Shown: positions 51,848 through 60,884, counted from the stretch's first letter. The stretch: 64,000 bases of DNA from Ruegeria sp. HKCCA6707 (GCF_013033515.1 NZ_WQEG01000003.1:372001-436000), one strand, 5' to 3'. Notes: a model not told the origin generated them from the letters alone. Numbers and translations: made by a program.

Positions 51848-53125
51848 TCATTTTTTGGCTTGATGGAGATCATCGGCACGCATTTGTTGCCCGAGGTTGG
51901 TAGCTTCTCCCGAGATTGTCGAAAGGAGTTCACCTTTGGCTTCCAAATACGACTTTTGATTAGGGTCCTGAGATGCTCGCGCCCGATCGTGATGACGATC
52001 CGCGAAATGACGAAGCCTCTCAGTAAGGGCGTTTTGCTTGTCGATGCTCTGCTGGGAAGCCACAAGTTCGGAGTTGACCCGTACAAGGCCGTCGATCTGA
52101 GCGGCGTGCTCCTGTGTCTGCGCTTCAAGCAATGCCACTCTTTCGTCGATGTTCAAATTGACTTCGGCGCTCGCAAGCGTTGGTTTTAGGCGCAGAGCCT
52201 CAAACATGCCGGCAACGACAAGGCCGGTGAAAATTAACGCCGTTCCAAGCGCTTCGCGTCCACTCAACGCCTCGCCAAGAAAGACCCAAGCCAGGAGCAA
52301 ACTCGTCAAAGGCGCGAGATTCATGGCGACCCCCGCTTCACCGGCGGATGCGTGCCTCAAGGCGAGTTGCCAACAGAGGAATGCGACGGCAGCGGCAAAA
52401 ATGCCCAGGTAGAGGACTGCGAGTATTAATTCGAACGAGAGTTCCGGAACCACGTCCATTGGCTTCGACCTGAAGCCGACAAACACCGACAGCACGATCA
52501 TTCCAATCAGGATTTGGACCAGAAATCCTGTTAGCGGCGATACATTTAGCGCAAACCGCTTGAGAGCGATGCAATAGAGGCTCCAGATAATAACCGGTGG
52601 AGACATGCGCTGGGCCAAAGCGAGACTTTCAGGCACCGACAGTCCGACGAGCGATTGCTGGAAAGCCAAGTAGACACCGAGGAAAGAGATACCTGTTGCG
52701 ATAAGTATCCTCGGTCTTGGCACTCTCCGGTCTATTGCTGCTGCGATGACTAAGATTAGAACGGGCGTCAGCGAGAACCCGATTGCCACCTGAGAGGCGG
52801 TGAATTCTTGCAGGGCCAAATATAGGGTTGTGTTGAAGCCGACGACGCCTAACAGCGAGAGGACTGCAAGTTTGTAGCGGTCGCCGAACACTTGGCGTCG
52901 CTCGTGAACAAGCCGGCCTGCCCCTATTGGCAAGAGCACCAGCGCCGCAACGCCCCACCGCAACAGATTCAGCACATCCGCCGGTACGTCGGGGCTCACG
53001 TATCGGCCGAAAACAAAGTTTCCGCCCCAGAAAACCGGGGCGATGACAAGCAAGCACCAGCGGAAACGGTATTGCAAGAGCCAGCCAATCAGCGAGCTAT
53101 GTGAATGCGAAGGATGATTGATCAT
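51848..53125 (-). CDS. EamA/DMT-family permease with coiled-coil tail
   Basis: 425 residues. About 310 residues hold ten membrane helices in two EamA halves (PVFWGGNFVFGRYVSPDVPA; LRWGVAALVLLPIGAG; LYLGIFAAAVAFLCWQLALR; GEAGVAMNLAPLTSLLLAWV). The last ~110 residues are soluble and helical (NIDERVALLEAQTQEHAAQI, VRVNSELVASQQSIDKQNAL), a likely coiled coil, unusual for this family of ~300 residues. It is probably a metabolite exporter; the substrate is unknown. It is separate from neighbouring units by 130-230 bases. Confidence 0.85.
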   Translation of the reverse strand: MINHPSHSHSSLIGWLLQYRFRWCLLVIAPVFWGGNFVFGRYVSPDVPADVLNLLRWGVAALVLLPIGAGRLVHERRQVFGDRYKLAVLSLLGVVGFNTTLYLALQEFTASQVAIGFSLTPVLILVIAAAIDRRVPRPRILIATGISFLGVYLAFQQSLVGLSVPESLALAQRMSPPVIIWSLYCIALKRFALNVSPLTGFLVQILIGMIVLSVFVGFRSKPMDVVPELSFELILAVLYLGIFAAAVAFLCWQLALRHASAGEAGVAMNLAPLTSLLLAWVFLGEALSGREALGTALIFTGLVVAGMFEALRLKPTLASAEVNLNIDERVALLEAQTQEHAAQIDGLVRVNSELVASQQSIDKQNALTERLRHFADRHHDRARASQDPNQKSYLEAKGELLSTISGEATNLGQQMRADDLHQAKK

Positions 53126-53261
53126 TGTTTTTCCAACTTATGCAAAAAGGCGAGGCCTGGAGGCCTACGCTGACCTCGTGGGCTCTCCGGTAGAGGCGTG
53201 AATCAGAAGCCCCCATTAGGCTTTTGACGCCTCGTTTCCAAAATCGAGCGGGTGGATCGGA

Positions 53262-54113
53262 CTAGATTGCGGCGCCGTAGATCGCTTCAGCGCATGCCAC
53301 GACCGCGCCGTCAGAGCTGCGCTTGGCGAATGTGCGCACAACCACCGACGCGGTTGGCGAAAACGCCTGCAAGCTGGTTTCGGTTGTCAGCTCCAGACGA
53401 TCTCCAACATCGAGATTGCAGAAGTAATGGACCCGTCGGTTGCGCATAGGCCAGGACACAACAAGATCAGGTGCGGCGTTGCGCTCCGCCATTGTGATCA
53501 TCTTGTGGATCTCGGCAAAGTACACGAGGCCGACACCGTTCAGATGCTGATAGCGATCGATCGCGAAAGTCAGGTGTGGAGGCGCTGTTTCCATCTCCGC
53601 CTTGGTTCGTTCGGATTTTCCGAGAAGCCGAATTGTATTTGCCCGCTTGGCCTGCTCGCCCTCACGGAAGGGTTGCAATCCCTCTTCCATGTCCGCGCGA
53701 ACAAGGTCGCGGTTTGCCGGTCCGTTTCTGCGCGCAAAAGACGTAATGATCTCGGCTCTCAGCGTCACAGCGTTGCCGAAAAGATCGACCTGGCTGCGCC
53801 ATCCATTTTCAGCTTTGGGTTTTTCGACCTGAAAGAACTGGCAAAGATCGCCTTCCTTGAACAGTTCGGCGTCCCCGTTCAATGTGCAGGCCACGACCGA
53901 GGGCAAAACACGAGCGCCTGACTTATCGCGGAATTCCTTGGGGTGCGCGCCGAAGTCGCCCGCGATGCTCTCCCAGTGGAGATGGCAAGCCTCCCGCAGC
54001 AACCATTCGCGTGACACGCCGCTGAAATCCATATGCGGCATCCCGAGCCGAAAAGCTGGCTTCGTGAAAGGCCGAATGTTTGTCTGTTCAATCCGTTCCA
54101 TCGTCATTTCCAT
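53262..54113 (-). CDS. LnmK-like hot-dog protein (Pnap_2097-type)
   Basis: 283 residues. FRLGMPHMDFSGVSREWLLR followed by EACHLHW is the typical start of the LnmK/Pnap_2097 family of double hot-dog proteins. LnmK itself is a bifunctional acyltransferase/decarboxylase loading propionyl on an acyl carrier protein in leinamycin biosynthesis. The C-terminal half has HLNGVGLVYFAEIHKMITMA, a hot-dog helix pattern. No acyl carrier protein or ketosynthase is in the window. The ATG at 54113 has GGAG ten bases upstream. It is on the same strand as the subtilase operon upstream, 226 bases away. Confidence 0.7.
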   Translation of the reverse strand: MEMTMERIEQTNIRPFTKPAFRLGMPHMDFSGVSREWLLREACHLHWESIAGDFGAHPKEFRDKSGARVLPSVVACTLNGDAELFKEGDLCQFFQVEKPKAENGWRSQVDLFGNAVTLRAEIITSFARRNGPANRDLVRADMEEGLQPFREGEQAKRANTIRLLGKSERTKAEMETAPPHLTFAIDRYQHLNGVGLVYFAEIHKMITMAERNAAPDLVVSWPMRNRRVHYFCNLDVGDRLELTTETSLQAFSPTASVVVRTFAKRSSDGAVVACAEAIYGAAI

Positions 54114-54289
54114 GTCTTTAACTCCATTTAGAGAACCAGGCGTCATGAAGCAGCGGCGTCATGACTTTGGTGCTTCCGACGCTCTTGTGGGCACGCCGTG
54201 GAACTGTTTTGGAAAGCCGGGTGTCAACGCGGAGTCAAAGGCGTGTCAAAGCACGCAAAAAAATGCACGAAGGGTGGGAAAATCTGATG

Positions 54290-54323
54290 TTTGGCCCGAA
54301 AAACTCGCACGTTCCGGGCCAAA
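54290..54323 (-). terminator. Hairpin after the subtilase gene
   Basis: TTTGGCCCG (54290-54298) pairs with CGGGCCAAA (54315-54323) around a 16-base loop, 16 bases past the subtilase stop. There is no clean T-run on the minus strand, so it may be an imperfect terminator or an RNA processing site. Confidence 0.45.
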
Positions 54324-54339
54324 AAATAGCGTGGTTGTC

Positions 54340-56280
54340 TCAGCGGACAGGAAGTTCTGGTGGAGCTTCCAAGACCGTTCTGCCCATTCTGGGTTCTGTC
54401 GATGGTGGCGCTGAACCGCTGACGGCATCCAGGTGGGCACGAACAACTTGAGGCGCAGCGACGCTGGAACCGTTCATTGCGACGCGCGCTCCGCCCTGCG
54501 TTCCTGCGGCACGAACGCCCGGACGCAATTTGGACCGATCGGCAATGGCGCTGACATCGACCTGCTCGCCGTCGTACATCGGACTTTTTCGCGGAAGCGG
54601 GCCTCCGGAGTAAGGCGACGGACCTGTTTCCCGATCGCGAACGCCGCGCTCTTGCATAGCTGCTCCAACGCAAATGCTCATGTCGCCAAGAGACAAGACA
54701 TTGAGGCTTCCACCATGGCGTAATCCCGAGGTAGCATCCGGCGCGTCCCATTCAGTTGGCCAGCCATCTTCGGTCCACAGACTTTTGCTCCGATCGATCA
54801 GGTAGCTTTGACGCCCCGTATCCGGAAAGCCCGGGATCACGTCATCGCGCATGACCCAGGCCTCCATGATCACCGGGTCTTCCCCACTGGTGACAACTTT
54901 TGCCATGACCTGCCATTCGCCCGGTGGAGCCGGTTCGCGACCTGATCTGCCGGGATCCGTTGGAGCGAGTATGAGCGACAGGCTCAATCGCTTCTCCCCT
55001 TCCCGGCGCAGCAGTGCCTGGCCAATCACCTTTCCATCCAGCTTCAGGTGCCGCAGACCCGGTTCTGCGAAACTGGCATCGTCAATCTGTTGCCCGCCGG
55101 GCGCAACAAGCTTGAGGAGAATCTCTGGCTCAAACTCAAGACCCGCGTCCGGTTCTTCTTCGGACGAGAACCAGATGTCCAACATGTTTGCGGTCGTGTC
55201 GCCAGGCTGTAGCTTCCACGAAAACCTTTCCGGCGCGCCGTCTTCGCCTGTGTCCTTGAGCCTTTGCCAGCCGTGGGATTGCGCAAGATTCCGATTGCCC
55301 GCGGCCGTCACGAGTGTCACCTGCCCGCCCTCGGGCTGCGCTTTATGAGCGCGGATCAGTTGTCGCAAACATCTGGTGAGCGGATGCACCCCTCCGCGTG
55401 GACCTCCCGAAAGCGCAAAACTGAAATTGATGATGACGGGAAGGCCTGGAGCAAGTTGGCGCGCCCGCCTGAGGATGAATTCCACGCCAAACACAAAATA
55501 CATGCCCAGAAACGCGCCCGTCGTCTCTCGCGCCACGATCGGCGGCAGATTGACCGCGATTATCGGTGGAGGGGCTTCCATTGTGCCGGGCTCTGCTCCG
55601 GCGGCAAGGTCGAGCACATGGGTTCCATGGCTTGCGCCACGGGCCAGATGCGTCTCTCCGCCATTGCCGAACCCGACCAGTCCGAGTTCGCGTAAAGCGT
55701 CGTTTTCATTGCCGTCTGCTGCCCGGATGGCGGCGTCAATCTCGGCTGCGGAATATTCTCGTCCAAACGGAACGCGGGCGTCGCTCTGATAAACGCCGGA
55801 CTGGTGCCACGCCCGGAGAATCCGCGTGCCTCCTTGTGCATTTCGGAACCGATAGTGCGGAAGGCAGATGGCGTGGTCGATAATGCCCACGACAGCCTTT
55901 GCGTGATCGGTGAACACGGGCGGCCCATCCAGATCAGAGAGTTTGTCCAATTGGTCGCCGTTTTGCAGGGCGCGCGGCACCGGCATCGGAAAGACCCGCG
56001 GGTCCTGCATGCCCACAGCGTCAGTGAATTCCTGCATGTCCTGCCACCATGCATCGGACTGCGGTTTCTGGACCGAAAGCAGATGTTCGTCACCTGCCAG
56101 TGGCTCGACCGGATTCGCGATATCGATTGCACCAAGAACGCCGAAATCCCACTTTTCGTCAGCCGGCCCCTGCACCTGACGGACAAAAAATTCCCGGCCG
56201 TGACCAACCAGCCAATAGGCCATCGGATCGATGCGAAGATCTACGACAGTGCTTGGCTCCCATTCATAGTGCCTCACCAT
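54340..56280 (-). CDS. S8 (subtilisin-like) serine peptidase
   Basis: 646 residues. The catalytic triad is readable: Asp135 in AVVGIIDHAICLPH, His218 in GASHGTHVLDLAAG, Ser606 in MNGSSVAAPQVV (G-x-S-x-AAP); the oxyanion Asn is in VTLVTAAGNRN. Long inserts lie between the His and Ser blocks. There is no signal peptide, so the protein looks cytosolic or secreted by another route. The start at 56280 overlaps the previous stop and has GGCGGA five bases upstream. It is third in an operon after a regulator and a PAP2/haloperoxidase. Confidence 0.85.
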   Translation of the reverse strand: MVRHYEWEPSTVVDLRIDPMAYWLVGHGREFFVRQVQGPADEKWDFGVLGAIDIANPVEPLAGDEHLLSVQKPQSDAWWQDMQEFTDAVGMQDPRVFPMPVPRALQNGDQLDKLSDLDGPPVFTDHAKAVVGIIDHAICLPHYRFRNAQGGTRILRAWHQSGVYQSDARVPFGREYSAAEIDAAIRAADGNENDALRELGLVGFGNGGETHLARGASHGTHVLDLAAGAEPGTMEAPPPIIAVNLPPIVARETTGAFLGMYFVFGVEFILRRARQLAPGLPVIINFSFALSGGPRGGVHPLTRCLRQLIRAHKAQPEGGQVTLVTAAGNRNLAQSHGWQRLKDTGEDGAPERFSWKLQPGDTTANMLDIWFSSEEEPDAGLEFEPEILLKLVAPGGQQIDDASFAEPGLRHLKLDGKVIGQALLRREGEKRLSLSLILAPTDPGRSGREPAPPGEWQVMAKVVTSGEDPVIMEAWVMRDDVIPGFPDTGRQSYLIDRSKSLWTEDGWPTEWDAPDATSGLRHGGSLNVLSLGDMSICVGAAMQERGVRDRETGPSPYSGGPLPRKSPMYDGEQVDVSAIADRSKLRPGVRAAGTQGGARVAMNGSSVAAPQVVRAHLDAVSGSAPPSTEPRMGRTVLEAPPELPVR

Positions 56281-57353
56281 TCGTTTTCCGCCTCTTGCCA
56301 GAACCAGTTCACGATCGGACTCTCGTCGGCCGCAACGGACCCAGCAGAAAACCGAACAACATTCCCAAACGATTGGCGTTGATTGTTGTTCCAAACGCGT
56401 GAGGCAAAGAAATCACTGGTGTCGATGCCGCGCCCGTCGAAATTTGCGGTCACGACGACTCTGTTGCCCACTCCGGCCATACCAGCAAGGATGTCCGCCA
56501 CAAGAAATCCCAACGCAGCGCCCGCGAAGCTGTCGGCCGGATAATGGAGGCCGGCAACCGTCCGGTTCACCGCAATACGCGCGGCTTGATGAAACAACAT
56601 GTCATCGAGCGATGGCGTTTTCACACCTGTGGGGATGAGACGGCGGAGCGTCTCGGCGATCGCGAATGCCTCGGTGGCGTGTCCGCTTGGCAGGGCGCCG
56701 TGGCCGGGCATGGCGATGGCGGGTTGGATCTGCGCTGAAAACGCATCGGGCCGGCGGCAGGCGAGGCTGTGCTTGCAGCGTTGGGCGACAAGTGCGGCGA
56801 CGGTTTGGACAAGCGACAAGAGCTCCAAGGTTTTTGCCATTCGGCCGGCCGTCATCGGCAGCAGCGTCGCAAAGTAAGCGGTCGTCCCACCGATCTGATC
56901 CATGATTTCCTGCATCCGATCGCCCCGGAGATCGGCATAGTCATAGACAATGGCTGTCTGGGCTTCGAAATCTTGGAGAGTTGGCCGGAACAAGGTCCCG
57001 ACCTTGTGCTGGTCATTCGCAGCGGCAAGGACAACGGTGATCCCGGCGTTAGACGTGTCCTCCAGGTAGGTGATGCGCCCAACAATATCGGCGACGGCTG
57101 CCATCTGCCGAGACCAATCGGGCCACATGCGTAAATTGTCGTGCGAATGTGCGGTGAGTTCCGATGGAGAATGCGAGCCCTCCCAAGGTCCAACAATTCC
57201 GTCTCGCGCGGTCATCAATCCCAAGGGGCTTCCAACATCACCTGTGCCACCGGTCGCTTGCGTCGCTTGTGTCGCTTGGGTGGCCTGTGTTGCTTGCGTT
57301 GCCTGTGTTGCTTGCGTCGCCTGTGTGGCCTGCGTCGCTTGTGAAATTGGCAT
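56274..57353 (-). CDS. PAP2/vanadium-haloperoxidase-like protein with N-terminal (QAT)10 repeat
   Basis: 359 residues. After MPIS comes ten QAT units (residues 5-34), then a soluble domain. The acid phosphatase/vanadate motif is complete: K194-x6-RP (KHSLACRRP), PSGH at 222-225 in HGALPSGHATEAF, and R264...H270-x3-D274 in NRTVAGLHYPADSFAG. No membrane helices of the lipid-phosphatase type are obvious, favouring the soluble haloperoxidase/acid-phosphatase group. GAGGAGG five bases upstream fixes the start at 57353. It lies ten bases after the regulator gene and overlaps the subtilase by seven. Confidence 0.8.
   Translation of the reverse strand: MPISQATQATQATQATQATQATQATQATQATQATGGTGDVGSPLGLMTARDGIVGPWEGSHSPSELTAHSHDNLRMWPDWSRQMAAVADIVGRITYLEDTSNAGITVVLAAANDQHKVGTLFRPTLQDFEAQTAIVYDYADLRGDRMQEIMDQIGGTTAYFATLLPMTAGRMAKTLELLSLVQTVAALVAQRCKHSLACRRPDAFSAQIQPAIAMPGHGALPSGHATEAFAIAETLRRLIPTGVKTPSLDDMLFHQAARIAVNRTVAGLHYPADSFAGAALGFLVADILAGMAGVGNRVVVTANFDGRGIDTSDFFASRVWNNNQRQSFGNVVRFSAGSVAADESPIVNWFWQEAENEW
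57252..57341 (-). repeat. (QAT)10 coding repeat, 9-bp units
   Basis: Ten tandem units encoding Gln-Ala-Thr. Codons vary at nearly every third position (CAA/CAG, GCG/GCC/GCA, ACG/ACA/ACC), so the peptide rather than the DNA is conserved. Confidence 0.92.
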
Positions 57354-57363
57354 TACATCCTCC

Positions 57364-59007
57364 TCAGTATTCTGGAATTCCTGCTTCAAGCATCGCATCC
57401 GCGAAGAAGTCGGCAATTCCTGTACCTTTGGCGGGATGCGTCTTGCGGTATTGTGAGAGGGTCATGTCCGGAGCAAGCCGCAGCAATTCCAACGCAGCCT
57501 TCCGCGCCTCCTGAGACCGGCCTCCTAGGCTCAACCCCACCACCTTTGATCGGTGCGCCGAAAGATGTCCGGGGGAGAGTTGCAACGAGGCGTCAGCAAG
57601 GGTAACCGCCCGCTCATACTCTCCGCCTACGAGGTAGGCGCTGGCGTGAAGTGCATCGAAGAAATGTTTGCGCGGGTCCAAAGGCGACAGGAGCATACTG
57701 CGTTCTGCCATCGCGATGGCATCCTTTGACTCACCCTGAAACGTGTGCAAAACGCCTTTGAAAGTACAGGTTAACGCGCTGTTGCCATTGACCGCCATCG
57801 CCGACGCAAACCGATCTCTGGCGGATGAAAAATCAGCTTCGAGAACTGTTTTCACATTGCCGTCCATGGCAAGGCTCAGCGGACAGGAGGGATTGAGATC
57901 AAGCCCTCGGCTCAATCGATCGTTTGCGATGATCCTGTCCTGATTGGGATCATCGCTCCAGCCTTGATAAATGCGAAGAAGGTGCCATTGGGCTGACCAA
58001 GCGAGGGGCACCGAGTGATTTGGCGCTCGCACCATCAGTTCTGCCAGTCTGTCCTCTGCAGCAAAAAACTGTTTTTCGGAGATCCGATACATGAGCGAAA
58101 TCGCAGACATTAAAAGGCGGTGGGCCGGCAAATCCGGGAGCGGTCGTGTAGCTGTGAAATCCGAGGCGTTGACCAGCAAGACTCGGACAATCTCGGCAGC
58201 GACTTCCGAAACAAGACCGCAATCCTGGTCGAAAACCGCTTCGACGGGAACAAGGAACCGCTCTGTCCAGATCTGTTCGCCAGTATCACTGTCGAGACAA
58301 TCGACATGCAGCATAAGGCGCCCGCCAAGATTTCTGATTGATCCGGCCACAACGAAATCGGCATCAAGCTTACTTCGGATATCCGCCAAGTCCACCACTC
58401 GCGCGTCGATCTTGCGACTCGAAAGGTGCGAGATGAGGTTCATCAGCTGCGACTTCGAAAGCATGCGTGTAACTTCTTGGGCAAAGAAATCGCCCAAACC
58501 GTCCCATTGAGACGACTCGCCGTAAAGCACGAATGGAAGAACAGCTACGATCGGGCGAACTTCCACAACCGGAACGGGATCGTCGTGCTTCTCCTGGCCT
58601 GGAAAGACTGGCGCCTCCGAAAGCCGCTGGTCTCGCAACCAATCTTCAAAGCCTTCCTCGGAAATATCCAGTCCTTCGAGGAAATCGCCTTGCGAGGGGT
58701 CACCTTCAAGTTGAATGTTTTCTAGTTTCAGTCCGATCCTGTCCGCTTCAACGAAAAAGACATCATCGAACCGTTCGCCAAGCTTTTGTCGAATGGTTGT
58801 AAGCGCCTGCCTTAGACTGCTACGCCCGAGACGCTGGTCCACACGGCTCCAGAATTTGTCGACAATCCAGGCCCGCGTTCGGACCATGTTCGGGGAAGCC
58901 GCCAGAATGGCGATTATTGCCAGATGCTTCGCACCCAGACCAATAATTCGCCCTTCGTCGGACCAGGCCAGAGTAACCGGTCCATATAGTGTAATCTTAA
59001 GTTTCAC
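57364..59007 (-). CDS. SARP-type winged-helix regulator with TPR-like C-terminus
   Basis: 547 residues. The N-terminus is an OmpR/SARP-like winged helix: KITLYGPVTLAWSDEGRIIG, KHLAIIAILAASPNMVRTRA, RSSLRQALTTIRQKLGERFD. A middle segment (RPIVAVLPFVLYG ... GLGDFFAQEVTRML ... DFVVAGSIRNLGGRLMLHVD) matches the TolB-like 'adenylate cyclase' domain seen in CadC/SARP regulators. The C-terminus is helical repeats (AMAERSMLLSPLDPRKHFF). The GTG start is supported by GGGAGG ten bases upstream. It sits directly before the haloperoxidase-subtilase genes, so it is presumably their activator. Confidence 0.83.
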   Translation of the reverse strand: MKLKITLYGPVTLAWSDEGRIIGLGAKHLAIIAILAASPNMVRTRAWIVDKFWSRVDQRLGRSSLRQALTTIRQKLGERFDDVFFVEADRIGLKLENIQLEGDPSQGDFLEGLDISEEGFEDWLRDQRLSEAPVFPGQEKHDDPVPVVEVRPIVAVLPFVLYGESSQWDGLGDFFAQEVTRMLSKSQLMNLISHLSSRKIDARVVDLADIRSKLDADFVVAGSIRNLGGRLMLHVDCLDSDTGEQIWTERFLVPVEAVFDQDCGLVSEVAAEIVRVLLVNASDFTATRPLPDLPAHRLLMSAISLMYRISEKQFFAAEDRLAELMVRAPNHSVPLAWSAQWHLLRIYQGWSDDPNQDRIIANDRLSRGLDLNPSCPLSLAMDGNVKTVLEADFSSARDRFASAMAVNGNSALTCTFKGVLHTFQGESKDAIAMAERSMLLSPLDPRKHFFDALHASAYLVGGEYERAVTLADASLQLSPGHLSAHRSKVVGLSLGGRSQEARKAALELLRLAPDMTLSQYRKTHPAKGTGIADFFADAMLEAGIPEY

Positions 59008-59510
59008 TCCTTCACAGCCTCCCTGAGCTGAGCGTAGTCACCAATTCATTCGAAATAAACAAAAATCTCGATGTTTCGAGCGCTTGTGGTTGAGCCAAAT
59101 GCAGGTCGCTGCAGGAGGTCGATATCAAAGAAGACGTGGCGGTGCATCGCCTAACGCAATTGGGTTCGCCATCAGTTACAGTCTTCTAACGGGGTGTACC
59201 CAGCGACGGCATGCGCCTCTAAGGCATCTATGGCGGGCTAGCTCATCCCAAAAAGACAACCAATGCGATGAAAGTTAGTAATCGTTCGCGGTAGAGCATC
59301 TTTTCTCCGTTGTCTCAATTAGTTCAAAGGCTGACTAGCTAAATTCCGTTGTAATAATTTCTGGAACTGGAAACAGATATTAGTACATGTCGCTGCACTG
59401 GTCGCTTTTGGGCTCGGTGCGGTCTTTCGCTACGATCTGTCTGAGGGACCGCTATGCGGACAAAGCTGCCATGACCCGCTGAAGCAAAATTGTTCTGAAA
59501 TGATTGACCT
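59008..59510. other. Gap with no supported gene
   Basis: About 500 bases between the regulator start and the MFS stop. Small frames have no coding pattern. It contains one copy of a degenerate repeat at 59400-59470. Confidence 0.5.
59400..59470 (+). repeat. Degenerate intergenic repeat, copy A
   Basis: It shares an ordered series of blocks with 60816-60884: GGTCGCTTTTGGG, GCGGTCTTTC, and a final GCGGACAAAGCTGCC. The two copies bracket the MFS gene in the same orientation. Confidence 0.55.
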
Positions 59511-60716
59511 TCAAACGGAGGCATACCCCCGCAATCGGATCACCAGCGGCATCATCAGCAGAACCAGTACGGCCGCGAAAAGGAACGGTGCACCCGGGAA
59601 GTAAAAACCTGTCGCATCAACGGAATTCTGAAACAATCCAGTCATCACCAAGGGAGATAATACTGCGGCAACGGATGACAGCGACGCAATAACGCCCTGC
59701 ACGACACCCTGCCGATCTTCATTTACTTGGTTTGATGCCATCGCTGTAGTAAACGCTGGTACGAGGTCAGACAACGCCGCAAGAACAAGGAAGATGATCA
59801 GGGCCACAACCGAACCGGTGAAGCCAAAACCGATCATCCCAATCAGTGCCGAAATCATGCCCAACATCAGCGTGCGGAAATCTCCGATCCACCTGATAAA
59901 GATGGGCATTAACCCCCCCTGAACCAAAGCTAACAGCACGCCGTAGGCCGCAAGCGACAGTCCGATATAAAGTGTCGGCCAGTCGAATACTTCGCGCGTC
60001 CAGAACGCCCAAAGCGTTGGGTAGACCATATTGGCAAACTCAAAGATAAAAATGCAAAGCAGGGGCACCGCTAGGCCCGGTAGGCGGAAAGCATCTAAAA
60101 TCGACTTGAATGGGTTGAGGTCGCGTTTTCCAAAAGCACGGCGTTTGTCCGACGCCAGGCTTTCTGGTAGCGCGAAGTAACCAAACAAGGCGTTGCTTGC
60201 CGATAGAACCGCCGCAATCCAAAACGGTGCCGCAATGCTGATTTCTGCAGCAATGCCACCCACAGCTGGTCCCAGTACAAAGCCGATCCCGAACGCTGCG
60301 CCAATAAGGCCAAAATTCGCCGCCTTTTCCTGAGGAGAAGATATGTCGGCGATATAAGCTGTCGCAGTGATATAGGTCGCCCCTGCAAGGCCAGCGAGGG
60401 TCCGCCCGAGAAGAAGAAGCCAAAAACTGTCCGCCATGGCCATGATCACATAATCCAGTGCCAGCATGACAAGTGCCGTGATCAATATTGGCCTGCGTCC
60501 AACGGCATCTGAAATGCTTCCGACAATGGGGCCACACAGGAACAACGCCCCTGCGTAGGCAGCCATCAGTAAACCACCCCAGAACGCTCCTTGCCCAGTA
60601 TCACCCGCTCCGACCCGGTTCATCAAATCCGGCATAATCGGGAACACGATACCGATGCCGATAGCGTCGATTAGCAGTGTTAGTAAGATGAAGACAATAG
60701 CTCGGTTCTTGAACAT
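59511..60716 (-). CDS. TetA-like MFS efflux protein
   Basis: 401 residues with twelve membrane helices. TLLIDAIGIGIVFPIMPDLM, the loop 2-3 motif GSISDAVGRRPILITALVML, RTLAGLAGATYITATAYIAD, and FGLIGAAFGIGFVLGPAVGG (motif C, antiporter type) place it with the TCR/Tet-like drug:H+ antiporters. No tetR neighbour is readable, and the actual drug cannot be read. It is flanked by direct degenerate repeats, which may mark acquisition. Confidence 0.82.
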   Translation of the reverse strand: MFKNRAIVFILLTLLIDAIGIGIVFPIMPDLMNRVGAGDTGQGAFWGGLLMAAYAGALFLCGPIVGSISDAVGRRPILITALVMLALDYVIMAMADSFWLLLLGRTLAGLAGATYITATAYIADISSPQEKAANFGLIGAAFGIGFVLGPAVGGIAAEISIAAPFWIAAVLSASNALFGYFALPESLASDKRRAFGKRDLNPFKSILDAFRLPGLAVPLLCIFIFEFANMVYPTLWAFWTREVFDWPTLYIGLSLAAYGVLLALVQGGLMPIFIRWIGDFRTLMLGMISALIGMIGFGFTGSVVALIIFLVLAALSDLVPAFTTAMASNQVNEDRQGVVQGVIASLSSVAAVLSPLVMTGLFQNSVDATGFYFPGAPFLFAAVLVLLMMPLVIRLRGYASV

Positions 60717-60815
60717 ACCGCCCTATCGAACGGGAACACCGGCAAAGCAAGCCAAAAGAGTTTTCTATGTGAGGTGTGGATCCCACCAAACAAAAAACAT
60801 CACAAAGGAGTTCGC

Positions 60816-60884
60816 GGTTGCTTTGGGTTCGAAGCGGTCGTTCAGTGATTTCAGCCCGATGTCTGCTGTGCGGACAAACCTGCC
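60816..60884 (+). repeat. Degenerate intergenic repeat, copy B
   Basis: GGTTGCTTTGGG, GCGGTCGTTC and GCGGACAAACCTGCC, matching copy A at 59400-59470 in order and orientation. Similar short blocks are also seen around 61590-61660. Confidence 0.55.

Noticed and set aside
51728..52189. A 153-codon frame that could be a divergent regulator
   Set aside because: Most of it is antisense to the coiled-coil part of the DMT permease and shows no helix-turn-helix pattern.
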